Part shown: piece after piece, positions 1 to 6,392 of the stretch
Layout: each line of letters starts with the position of its first letter
Position numbering within the stretch: the stretch's first letter is position 1
DNA from: Bdellovibrionaceae bacterium UBA5009
GTDB taxonomy: Bacteria; Bdellovibrionota; Bdellovibrionia; Bdellovibrionales; Bdellovibrionaceae
Length of the DNA stretch: 6,894 nucleotides
Direction: 5' to 3'
NCBI GenBank assembly: GCA_002396665.1
Contig: DGYJ01000083.1
Location: 16,455-23,348 of the forward strand
Position numbers and translations under genes: made by a program
The notes under the pieces: model-generated
What the model saw: only the letters and a program-made list of their open reading frames with translations
Databases searched by the model: none
What the model was told of the DNA's origin: nothing

Positions 1-1
1 G

Positions 2-595
2 GCCGTATCCGTTATGATTTACGATATTCAGCACGTTCTCAATGTCCCCGTGCTGGAAAAATTGTTTTTCTTGTTTTGTTTTATTTTTGCAGGCTTCACA
101 GTGGCCCTCTATCTTAGCCTGACAACTCAGACTAAAATTCAAAATTTTACGATTCAACTTATTGAAAAGCTTCCGATGAAGGAGAAGTTTCTCAAACTTT
201 ATCACTCCATCCAGCTCTACGGAAAATCCCCAAAGTTGATATTTCAAATTTTGGCGATCAGCCTAATCGCACAAACGACTTCCATTTTCTTTTTTGCAAT
301 GGCTGGACACGCTTCAGGTCTTGATGCCGGGATACCTCTATCTACATATTTTCTAGTCTCTCCTCTCGGGTTCATGGCCACTGCCATTCCGATCTCACCT
401 GCAGGTGTCGGCGTAGGCCAAGCCGCCTTCGACTATTTATTTAACGTCTATCTTGGACACTCTTCTGAAATTGGCACAACGGTCATTACTGCATTTCAAA
501 TGTTTCAATTTCTTTTCGGGCTTATTGGGATTGTCTTCTATCTGCAAATGAAAGAACGCATCAAATTACCCGAAGCTGGCCTCGAGGTTGAATAA
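2..595 (+). CDS. UPF0104 / LPG-synthase transmembrane-domain family protein, C-terminal part (5' truncated by window edge)
   Basis: The reading frame is open from the first bases of the window, so the ATG at 14 is probably an internal methionine and the gene starts outside. About 197 codons remain, where family members usually have about 300 or more. The visible part is strongly hydrophobic, with likely membrane segments (counted from the ATG at 14) near residues 14-36, 75-97, 106-130 and 155-177. The diagnostic region is residues 115-140, where a P-L-G-F stretch leads into A-I-P-I-S-P-A-G-V-G-V-G-Q. This matches the conserved P-x-S-P-x-G-x-G pattern of UPF0104 / lysylphosphatidylglycerol synthase TM-domain proteins. 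The family includes the flippase/synthase membrane domain of MprF and many stand-alone inner-membrane proteins of unknown substrate. No aminoacyl-transferase domain follows, since the ORF stops soon after the last helix. A lipid-related role is family-based inference. It lies 40 nt upstream of the next gene on the same strand and is probably co-transcribed with it. Confidence 0.8.
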   Translation, partial: AVSVMIYDIQHVLNVPVLEKLFFLFCFIFAGFTVALYLSLTTQTKIQNFTIQLIEKLPMKEKFLKLYHSIQLYGKSPKLIFQILAISLIAQTTSIFFFAMAGHASGLDAGIPLSTYFLVSPLGFMATAIPISPAGVGVGQAAFDYLFNVYLGHSSEIGTTVITAFQMFQFLFGLIGIVFYLQMKERIKLPEAGLEVE

Positions 596-622
596 GCAAA
601 ATATTTCATGAATAATGATCAG

Positions 623-628
623 AGGGAG
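623..628 (+). promoter_or_regulatory. Ribosome binding site deciding the start at 636
   Basis: AGGGAG lies 7 nt before the ATG at 636. The earlier in-frame ATG at 615 lies upstream of this site and has no comparable purine-rich motif, so 636 is the better start. The in-frame ATG at 645 would be 16 nt away, which is too far. Confidence 0.75.
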
Positions 629-635
629 AACTCAT

Positions 636-1160
636 ATGACTCTGATGTTAAAACAAATATTTGCATTCTTAAAACTGCTCAATAGCGATACTTCAACAAC
701 ACCACTAGCCCTTGGACTCTCTCTTGGACTTTTTCTGGGATTCGCCCCCTTCTTGTCCATTCAAACACTCTTCGTTTTACTGATCGTATTTTTACTTCGA
801 GTCCAACTTGGTGCTGCTTTTCTATCCGCATTCTTTTTTAAATTCATCGCCTATCTCTTTGACCCGGCTGCTGATCTTTTAGGCCAAAAGATCCTCGAAC
901 TTGAATCCCTTCGCCCGCTTTTTGTGACCATGTACAATATGCCAATTGTTCCCATGACTCGTTTTAATAACTCTATTGTCATGGGCTCTTTCGCAGTTTC
1001 TATTTTAATAGCGCCAATTTCTTATTTTATTTTCAAATCTTTAATTACTCAATACCGCGAACTTGTTGTCGCAAGATTCAAGCAAACAAAACTATGGAAG
1101 GCTTTTGCGGCGACAACATTTTACAACTGGTACTGCAAGTACGATCAATTCTACGGATAG
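636..1160 (+). CDS. TIGR03546 family (DUF2062-like) integral membrane protein
   Basis: A 174-residue hydrophobic protein of unknown function. After a short amphipathic N-terminus it has a long apolar block at residues 24-55 with the pattern A-L-G-L-x-L-G-L-F-L-G-F-x-P-F. This is typical of DUF2062-like proteins and, as I recall it, of TIGR03546. A second apolar segment follows at about 58-77, ending in F-D-P, and a further one at about 112-136. The tail (140-174) is basic and aromatic (W154, F162, Y163, W165, Y166), probably cytoplasmic or interfacial. As I remember the family notes, TIGR03546 occurs in a small fraction of outer-membrane-bearing bacteria, usually as a two-gene pair with TIGR03545. 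That is exactly what is seen here: the next gene starts 10 nt downstream. The start at 636 is chosen by its Shine-Dalgarno site. The family call is from pattern recognition, not a profile search. Confidence 0.75.
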   Translation: MTLMLKQIFAFLKLLNSDTSTTPLALGLSLGLFLGFAPFLSIQTLFVLLIVFLLRVQLGAAFLSAFFFKFIAYLFDPAADLLGQKILELESLRPLFVTMYNMPIVPMTRFNNSIVMGSFAVSILIAPISYFIFKSLITQYRELVVARFKQTKLWKAFAATTFYNWYCKYDQFYG

Positions 1161-1164
1161 AGGT
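1160..1164 (+). promoter_or_regulatory. Ribosome binding site deciding the start at 1171
   Basis: GAGGT begins on the last base of the upstream stop codon and lies 6 nt before the ATG at 1171. This favours 1171 over the in-frame ATG at 1063, which is buried in the previous gene. The placement suggests translational coupling of the two genes. Confidence 0.75.
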
Positions 1165-1170
1165 CACATC

Positions 1171-3120
1171 ATGAGCGAGCAAAAAGAAAAAAAGAAAACC
1201 AAGGGAATCATTCGCTGGGAAGCAATCATTCCAACACTGATAATCTCAGTTTTGGTAGGCGCTTACTTCCATCTTTTCTTTGACCATCACTTAAAATCTG
1301 GACTCGAGTGGGCAGGCTATCAAGCCGTCGGAGCAGAAGTAGACATTGCTTCTGTCAAAACAAGCTTTTTCGATGCTTCATTATCCATTCAAGGAATTGA
1401 CATTACGGATAGCGAAAACCCTTCTCAAAATTCGATCAGCATTGGTGAAATCCGTTACGCCATGCTTTGGGATGCCCTATTGAGAGTAAAATTTGTCATC
1501 AATGAGGCTGTTGTTGAAAAAATTGAATTCAACAAACCAAGATCCAAACCCGGGAAAGTAAAACCCCCAGAACCCATTGATAACTCTCCTTCATTCATTG
1601 AAAAAGAGGGCGAAAAGATTGCCAATAAGGCCCTCGATCAAGTCGAAACTAAATACGATAATAATGTCATGGGCGATGTTGCCGCCCTCCTTGGAGGAGG
1701 CTCATCAAATGCACAGCTTGGTAAATTAGATGCCCAGTTGGCATCGAAAAAACTAGCCAAAGATTTGGAGACCAGCCTGAATTCCAAAAAAACAGAATGG
1801 GAACAAAAACTAAAATCACTTCCCAAAGCCGATGATTTTCAAAAACTCGGAGCCCAATTAGGCCAAGTCAAAACAAGCGGATTCAACAGTCCAGATGAGT
1901 TGCAAAAATCCCTCTCTGAAATCGATCGAATTTTCAAAGATGCAGACTCAAAATACAAAGAACTTCAAGCGGCCAACTCGAGCTTCAATTCCGATCTTAA
2001 CGGACTACAAACTGGCTTGAAAGATTTGGATCAGCAAATCAAAAGCGATATTAAGGAACTCGAAAAGCATTTCAAAATCCCGCAACTTGATGCCAAATCA
2101 ATTGCGATGTCCCTGTTCATGCCCTATGTGCAGCCCTACAAAGACAAACTCTTCAAATACCGTGCAATGCTGTACAAATACGCTCCGCCTAATCTTCTGA
2201 ATAAAGACAAAGAACCCGAAGTTGCAATTCAACCCCGACCACGCTCAAAGGGCTTAACCTACGAGTTCGGTCGTCCGAATTCATACCCTCTCTTTTGGAT
2301 CAAAAAAACGGCTGTAAGCTCCCAGGCTGGGGCATCACCTTATTCTGGTTTTATCGAAGGACAAATTACTGACATAACCACCAACCAACTCCTTACTGGC
2401 AAACCGACTGTGGCCCAAATTAAAGGCGATTTTCCTGCCGCAGGAATTTCTGGCTTTTCAACAGTGCTCTCTGTCGACAACCGAAAAGCACTTAGCCTGA
2501 TCACTATGGATACGAAGGTTCAAAAATTTCCAGTGAAGCAAAAAAACTTAGTGAATTCGGATGATGTCAGCTTGGGCTTCAACAAGGCCCAAGGGTCTAC
2601 GACCGCTCAAGCGAAGCTGGTTGGATATAAAGATTTAAATCTCGAAATCAAAAATCAATTTCAAAATATTGATTACGCAGTAACTGCCAAAGAAAAAACT
2701 GCCGAAGAAATTTTGAAAAAGATTTTTAATGACATAAAAATGATTGACCTCAATGTTTCTAGCGCCGGAGTCTTGCCACGTGTTGATTTCAATATCTCAT
2801 CCAACATAGGTAGCGAAGTTCAAAAAGGTCTACAAAAAGAAGTCGAAGCTCAAATCGCTATTGCACGCAAAAAAATCAACGACTATGTCGAAGCTGAAGT
2901 CAGTAAAAACAGACAAGCCATCGAGGCTCAGATTCAGCAATTCAAAGGCCAAATTGATAGCGAGATCAAAAAGCTTCAACAGCAGGCAGACAGCGAAAAG
3001 AAAAAGGCCGAATCTAAAACTGACCAAGCTAAAAAAGACGCCGAAAACCAAGCCAAAGGAAAAATTGAACAGGAAGGAAAAAAAGCCGTTGATGACTTAA
3101 AAAAGAAATTCGGCTTCTAG
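1171..3120 (+). CDS. TIGR03545 family protein: single-pass, coiled-coil-rich presumed periplasmic protein
   Basis: A 649-residue protein of unknown function. Residues 1-12 are lysine-rich and followed by one membrane segment (about 13-37), so it is probably anchored in the inner membrane with the remainder in the periplasm. Residues 43-125 read like alternating beta strands: V-G-A-E-V-D-I, L-S-I-Q-G-I-D-I, a D-S-E-N-P-S-Q-N step, I-x-I-G-E-I, and V-I-N-E-A-V-V. This layout resembles the N-terminus of AsmA-like proteins, though that is my inference. Residues about 140-300 are charged and helical, probably coiled coil. Residues about 360-545 return to beta-rich sequence, with a G-R-P-x-S-Y-P-x-F-W-I-K-K motif at 367-379. 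Residues 550-645 form a long K/E/Q/A-rich coiled coil. The protein pairs with the TIGR03546-type gene 10 nt upstream. Extending the frame to the ATG at 1063 would add 36 polar residues before the membrane anchor and overlap the previous gene by 98 nt, so 1171 is used. Its TAG stop overlaps the stop of the convergent gene. Confidence 0.8.
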   Translation: MSEQKEKKKTKGIIRWEAIIPTLIISVLVGAYFHLFFDHHLKSGLEWAGYQAVGAEVDIASVKTSFFDASLSIQGIDITDSENPSQNSISIGEIRYAMLWDALLRVKFVINEAVVEKIEFNKPRSKPGKVKPPEPIDNSPSFIEKEGEKIANKALDQVETKYDNNVMGDVAALLGGGSSNAQLGKLDAQLASKKLAKDLETSLNSKKTEWEQKLKSLPKADDFQKLGAQLGQVKTSGFNSPDELQKSLSEIDRIFKDADSKYKELQAANSSFNSDLNGLQTGLKDLDQQIKSDIKELEKHFKIPQLDAKSIAMSLFMPYVQPYKDKLFKYRAMLYKYAPPNLLNKDKEPEVAIQPRPRSKGLTYEFGRPNSYPLFWIKKTAVSSQAGASPYSGFIEGQITDITTNQLLTGKPTVAQIKGDFPAAGISGFSTVLSVDNRKALSLITMDTKVQKFPVKQKNLVNSDDVSLGFNKAQGSTTAQAKLVGYKDLNLEIKNQFQNIDYAVTAKEKTAEEILKKIFNDIKMIDLNVSSAGVLPRVDFNISSNIGSEVQKGLQKEVEAQIAIARKKINDYVEAEVSKNRQAIEAQIQQFKGQIDSEIKKLQQQADSEKKKAESKTDQAKKDAENQAKGKIEQEGKKAVDDLKKKFGF

Positions 3121-3686
3121 TTTCCATTTCGCTTGATCAAGCTTTGGATGTATTCGATGGCGTCCTTATTGTACCAAGAAATCGTCCCAATCACTTTTTT
3201 TTCTAAAAGGCCATTGGACTTTACAATAAATGATTCTGGCAAACGACCAACCGAAAACTGGTTCTTATATTGTTGATTTTTATCCTGTATAATAAAAATA
3301 TTCTGGTCATTCATTTCTGGAAATGACTTTAGAAAAATTTGAATATCTTTTTCATCCTCATCGGCAGACAAGGCCACAATGTCTATCTCCTCTTTAAAAT
3401 GCCTAGCAAGGCTCACAAGGGACGGAATCTCCTCAACGCATGGGGCACACCATGAAGCCCAAAAATTGACTATTGTGAGCTTATTCTTTCTCTCTGCGAA
3501 ACTGTATTTGCGACCATCAATAGTCATTCCTTCGATGGTGGGCACACCATCTTGCTCCATCCGGTCGACAACACTGATATCGCTTTTTGACTCTTTACTT
3601 GCTTTATTTAACAACGAGTAACCAACAGCTATTAATAGGATTGCGCTGATTATAACAGCCACTAAGGCTTTAACATGATTTTTCAT
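3117..3686 (-). CDS. TlpA/ResA-like membrane-anchored thiol-disulfide oxidoreductase
   Basis: A 189-residue thioredoxin-fold protein. Residues 7-26 form an uncleaved-looking N-terminal membrane anchor with no lipobox cysteine, so the catalytic domain should face the periplasm. The active site is W-C-A-P-C at residues 79-83, preceded by the N-F-W-A-S strand. The cis-proline is P150 in G-R-L-P-E-S-F. The V-N-F-W-A-S-W-C-A-P-C-x-x-E-I-P-x-L pattern is characteristic of the TlpA/ResA/CcmG group, which keep periplasmic cysteines reduced, for example during cytochrome c maturation. The substrate here cannot be told, since no cytochrome biogenesis genes are adjacent. The frame extends to an ATG at 3716, but that codon lies in the terminator hairpin, and the extra ten residues are encoded largely by the T-tract. 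The ATG at 3686 directly precedes the anchor and is preferred, although its Shine-Dalgarno (GGA, 3 nt away) is weak. No convincing promoter was found in the 75 nt before it. Confidence 0.85.
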   Translation of the reverse strand: MKNHVKALVAVIISAILLIAVGYSLLNKASKESKSDISVVDRMEQDGVPTIEGMTIDGRKYSFAERKNKLTIVNFWASWCAPCVEEIPSLVSLARHFKEEIDIVALSADEDEKDIQIFLKSFPEMNDQNIFIIQDKNQQYKNQFSVGRLPESFIVKSNGLLEKKVIGTISWYNKDAIEYIQSLIKRNGN

Positions 3687-3700
3687 AGATCCATTAGAAT

Positions 3701-3732
3701 AAAAAAAAAGACCCATGTCATGGGTCTTTTTT
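3701..3732 (-). terminator. Intrinsic terminator of the rpmJ-rplQ operon, possibly bidirectional
   Basis: The core stem is CCCAT (3712-3716) paired with ATGGG (3720-3724) around a 3-nt loop. It is extended by GA/TC and by an A-run paired with a T-run. Read on the minus strand the hairpin is followed by nine T residues (3701-3709), a textbook rho-independent terminator 29 nt past the rplQ stop. On the plus strand six T residues follow (3727-3732), so it could also stop rightward transcription. Confidence 0.9.
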
Positions 3733-3760
3733 ATCTCAAAAGCTAGAAGCGTTATCGAAA

Positions 3761-4276
3761 TTATCGAGAAGCAGATCTAGATTTTTTTTGAATTTTTTTA
3801 GATGATTTTTTCTTTGCCGCAACCAACTGCTTAGTTACTTTTGTTTTTTTCGCAGCTTCTTTTTTTACTGCTTTAACATCAGCTTTTGCATCAGTTTCGC
3901 CTGCAACAGATTTATAATCGTAATCTACGAACTCCAAGAATGCCATTTCAGCAGTGTCACCTGGGCGACGACCAATCTTGATAATTCTAGTGTAACCACC
4001 TGGACGCTCCATAAAGCGTGGGGAAATTTCTTTCATCACTTTCTGAATCGCATCCTTGTTAGGGTAACGAGACAAAAGCAAGCGATGGGAAGACAAATCA
4101 CCTTTTTTACCAAGAGTAACTACTTTTTCAGCGTGACGACGAACTTCCTTTGCACGATCAACAGTCGTTTTAATACGACCGTGCTCGATCAATGAAATCA
4201 CCATTCCGCCGATTAAAGCTTTTCTCGGTCCAGAGGCTCTTGCAAAATGTTTAACTCTTCTTCTATGCGAACTCAT
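3761..4276 (-). CDS. rplQ: 50S ribosomal protein L17 (bL17) with a basic C-terminal extension
   Basis: The protein has 171 residues and resembles L17 through about residue 118: an N-terminal S-S-H-R-R-R, then the family core S-L-I-E-H-G-R-I-K-T-T at 28-38, followed by R-A-K-E-V-R-R. The closing core strand includes R-P-G-G-Y-T-R-I-I-K, G-R-R-P-G-D-T-A-E-M-A and the E-F-V-D at 115-118. L17 sits near the exit of the peptide tunnel of the large subunit. The E. coli protein has about 127 residues. Here some 50 further residues follow, rich in K, A, S and T (about 119-171), likely disordered and rRNA-binding. It is the last gene of the operon, 15 nt after rpoA, with GAGGT as ribosome binding site (4281-4285). 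The terminator follows 29 nt after its stop. Confidence 0.97.
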   Translation of the reverse strand: MSSHRRRVKHFARASGPRKALIGGMVISLIEHGRIKTTVDRAKEVRRHAEKVVTLGKKGDLSSHRLLLSRYPNKDAIQKVMKEISPRFMERPGGYTRIIKIGRRPGDTAEMAFLEFVDYDYKSVAGETDAKADVKAVKKEAAKKTKVTKQLVAAKKKSSKKIQKKSRSASR

Positions 4277-4291
4277 AATAACCTCAAATTT

Positions 4292-5320
4292 TTACTGCTG
4301 TTCTCTCTTTTGCGGAGGAATACTTGGATCCCAACCAACCGGAGGCCATCCGTCGATCTTCATACCAAGTCCCAACCCCATCTCAGAAAGGATTTCTTTA
4401 ATTTCATTTAATGATTTACGACCAAAGTTTTTCGTCTTAAGCATTTCAGCCTCAGATCGCACAACCAGCTCGCCAATGTAACGGATGTTAGCATTTTTCA
4501 AGCAGTTTGCAGAACGAACTGACAACTCTAGATCATCAACCGATCTGAAAAGATTTTCATTCAATTGAGTCGAATGAGAATCTTTTTTCTCTTCTGAAGG
4601 CTCCATAGTTTCATCGAAAGTTAAGAAGATCTGAAGTTGCTCTTTCATGATTTTTGAAGCTAAAGCAACTGCTTCTTCTGGCTTCAAAGAGCCATCAGTC
4701 CAAACTTCCAAAGACAAAGCATCGTAGTCAGTTCTTTGACCAACACGTGCATTGGCTACATTGTAGTTCACTTTTCTAATTGGACTGTGAAGAGCATCAA
4801 CAGAAATATATCCAAGAGGCAATTCCTCTTCGCGATTTTCTGTAGGAACATATCCACGACCATAGCTAACCAATATCTCAACATTAAAATTAGCATTCGC
4901 ACCCAAAGTTGCAATATGTTGGTCTTTATTCAAAACTTCAACTTTATCACTTGTGATGATATCACCAGCAGTGACTTTGCCAGGGCCCTTTTTGTTAATT
5001 CTTAACGTCAATGTTTCAGAAGTGTATTGTTTAAAACGCACTTCTTTAAGATTAAGAATAATGTCTGTCACGTCTTCCAACACATCAGGAATCGTGCTGA
5101 ACTCATGAAGAACGCCTTCAAATTTAACAGCAGACACTGCTGAACCCATCATTGAGCTCAACAAAATTCTACGCAATGAATTACCTAAAGTAACTCCAAA
5201 ACCTTTTTCCAAAGGTCTGACGATAAATCGCGCATAATCAGTTTTGAGACTTTCACGATCAACCTCAAATCCTTTAGGCTTGATCATTTCTCTCCAAAAT
5301 TTATAATAATGTTCTTGCAT
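4292..5320 (-). CDS. rpoA: DNA-directed RNA polymerase subunit alpha
   Basis: 342 residues, close to the usual 315-345. The N-terminal dimerisation and assembly domain spans about 1-238, with the conserved R-P-L-E-K-G-F-G-V-T-L-G-N-S-L-R-R at 35-51. A short charged linker (about 239-257) follows. The C-terminal DNA-binding domain is at about 260-322, where V-R-S-A-N-C-L-K keeps R269, equivalent to E. coli R265 that contacts UP elements, and N272. The second HhH portion T-K-N-F-G-R-K-S-L-N-E-I-K is at 296-308. A proline-rich tail with W-P-P and W-D-P ends the protein. The ATG at 5320 has GGGAG at 9 nt. An internal ATG at 5287 also has a nearby GGAG, but it would remove the Y-x-x-W-R segment that I recall being conserved in deltaproteobacterial alpha subunits, so 5320 is preferred. 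It lies 20 nt after rpsD. Confidence 0.98.
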   Translation of the reverse strand: MQEHYYKFWREMIKPKGFEVDRESLKTDYARFIVRPLEKGFGVTLGNSLRRILLSSMMGSAVSAVKFEGVLHEFSTIPDVLEDVTDIILNLKEVRFKQYTSETLTLRINKKGPGKVTAGDIITSDKVEVLNKDQHIATLGANANFNVEILVSYGRGYVPTENREEELPLGYISVDALHSPIRKVNYNVANARVGQRTDYDALSLEVWTDGSLKPEEAVALASKIMKEQLQIFLTFDETMEPSEEKKDSHSTQLNENLFRSVDDLELSVRSANCLKNANIRYIGELVVRSEAEMLKTKNFGRKSLNEIKEILSEMGLGLGMKIDGWPPVGWDPSIPPQKREQQ

Positions 5321-5340
5321 ATTCTTCGTCTCCCGGAAGT

Positions 5341-5967
5341 TTATCTTGAGTAGTATTCAACAACCATATTTTCTTCAGAAGGAACAGTAATCTCCTCACG
5401 TACAGGAAGCTCTTTTACTGTGCCTTTGAACTGAGCATGATCTGCTTCAAGCCAAGCTGGAACAGATCGGCGTGCTACAGATTGAACCGCAGACAAAACT
5501 CGTGATTGCTCACGGCTTTTTTCAGCAACTTGTACAACATCACCTTTGCAAACAGAAATGCTAGGGATATTCGCTCTTTTACCATTAAGCAAAATATGAT
5601 TGTGCTTAACAAGTTGACGAGCTTCACGACGAGAATTTGCATAACCCAAAGAGTATACAACGTTATCCAATCGAGTTTCTAAGTTTTTCAACAATGCTGT
5701 TCCTGTAAGTTCTTTAGAGCGGCTAGCTTCTTTGAAGTAACGTCTAAATTGTTTTTCAGAAACTCCATACCAACGTTTTGTTTTTTGTTTTTCACGCAAC
5801 TGAAGAGCAAATTCAGAAAATTTTAATCGAGATTGCCCATGTTGTCCCGGAGGATAAGGTCTTCTTTCGAAGGCACATTTATCAGTGTAACAACGGTCGC
5901 CTTTAAGAAAAAGTTTTAGATTCTCACGACGGCATAATTTACAAACACTATCATTTACACAGCTCAC
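5341..5967 (-). CDS. rpsD: 30S ribosomal protein S4 (uS4), zinc-binding C+ form
   Basis: 208 residues, matching the usual 200-210. The N-terminus carries C9-x2-C12 and C26-x4-C31, the four-cysteine zinc site of C+ type S4. Then come the R-R-P-Y-P-P-G-Q-H-G motif (35-44) and the S4 RNA-binding domain at about 98-160, including R-L-D-N-V-V-Y and S-R-R-E-A-R-Q-L-V. The usual E-Y-Y-S-R ends the protein. S4 nucleates assembly of the 16S rRNA 5' domain. In enterobacteria it also represses its own operon at the translational level. The start codon is GTG. No ATG fits the conserved N-terminus, and a strong ribosome binding site supports the GTG. The gap to rpsK is 10 nt. Confidence 0.97.
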   Translation of the reverse strand: MSCVNDSVCKLCRRENLKLFLKGDRCYTDKCAFERRPYPPGQHGQSRLKFSEFALQLREKQKTKRWYGVSEKQFRRYFKEASRSKELTGTALLKNLETRLDNVVYSLGYANSRREARQLVKHNHILLNGKRANIPSISVCKGDVVQVAEKSREQSRVLSAVQSVARRSVPAWLEADHAQFKGTVKELPVREEITVPSEENMVVEYYSR

Positions 5968-5973
5968 AGCTTA

Positions 5974-5979
5974 CTCCTT
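5974..5979 (-). promoter_or_regulatory. Strong ribosome binding site for the GTG start of rpsD
   Basis: On the minus strand AAGGAG overlaps the rpsK stop codon and lies 6 nt before the GTG at 5967. It is the best Shine-Dalgarno match in the operon, apparently offsetting the non-ATG start and coupling rpsD translation to rpsK. Confidence 0.8.
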
Positions 5980-6373
5980 AAATTCTTCTTCTTTTAGGTG
6001 GACGGCAGCCATTGTGCGGAACAGGCGTAATATCTTTCAAAGAAAGAATACGCATTCCAGTTGCAGCAAGTGCTCTGATAGCAGGCTCACGGCCAGCTCC
6101 TGGTCCTTTCAAAAATACTTCCACAGATTTCATTCCAGCATCCATCGCTTTTTTAGCAGCGTCTTCAGCGGCAGATTGAGCTGCAAAGGGAGTCCCCTTA
6201 CGGCTACCTTTAAATCCTAAATGACCTGCTGAACTCCAAGAAACAGTGTCACCATTCGGATCAGTCATCGTAACGATAACGTTACCGAAACCTGCTTGAA
6301 TGTAGCATTGTCCCTGAGGAACATTTCTTTTGATTTTCTTTTTCGGCGCTGCTGCCTTTTTTTCTGTATTCAT
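5978..6373 (-). CDS. rpsK: 30S ribosomal protein S11 (uS11)
   Basis: 131 residues, the usual length. A lysine/alanine-rich N-terminus (about 1-17) precedes the S11 core: Q-A-G-F-G-N-V-I-V-T-M-T-D at 26-38 and the W-S-S-A-G-H-L-G-F-K-G-S-R-K-G-T-P-F-A-A-Q stretch at 46-66. G-P-G-A-G-R-E-P-A-I-R follows at 90-100. The C-terminus D-I-T-P-V-P-H-N-G-C-R-P-P-K-R-R-R is nearly invariant in the family. S11 lies on the 30S platform and contacts the mRNA exit region. The ribosome binding site is AAGGAT, 8 nt before the ATG. The gene starts 19 nt after rpsM. Confidence 0.98.
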   Translation of the reverse strand: MNTEKKAAAPKKKIKRNVPQGQCYIQAGFGNVIVTMTDPNGDTVSWSSAGHLGFKGSRKGTPFAAQSAAEDAAKKAMDAGMKSVEVFLKGPGAGREPAIRALAATGMRILSLKDITPVPHNGCRPPKRRRI

Positions 6374-6392
6374 ATTTTTGAATCCTTAACTA

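Noticed and set aside
615..635. Upstream in-frame ATG for the TIGR03546-type gene
   Set aside because: The AGGGAG ribosome binding site lies downstream of it and is correctly spaced for the ATG at 636.
1063..1170. Upstream in-frame ATG extending the TIGR03545-type protein by 36 residues
   Set aside because: It overlaps the upstream gene by 98 nt, encodes polar sequence before the membrane anchor, and has no ribosome binding site, while 1171 has a good one.
2830..3100. Open frames on both strands overlapping the end of the TIGR03545-type gene
   Set aside because: They are shadows of the low-complexity lysine/glutamate-rich coiled coil, with one-sided composition and no recognisable domain.
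3131..3142. Perfect 12-nt palindrome GCTTGATCAAGC near the convergent junction
   Set aside because: The stem would be only 4 bp around a 4-nt loop with no proper T-tract, and it lies in the TlpA-like coding sequence. It is too weak for a terminator, and there is no second copy to suggest an operator.
3690..3760. Possible -35 (TTGAGA) and -10 (TATTCT) elements for the TlpA-like gene
   Set aside because: Neither has a partner at 16-18 nt spacing, and the -10 candidate lies in the terminator T-tract.
5287..5320. Alternative internal rpoA start at 5287
   Set aside because: It has a nearby GGAG, but starting there would drop the Y-x-x-W-R segment that fits recalled deltaproteobacterial alpha N-termini. 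It remains possible as a secondary start.
5475..5660. Minus-strand open frame inside rpsD in another frame
   Set aside because: It is fully contained in the well-conserved S4 gene and resembles no known protein.
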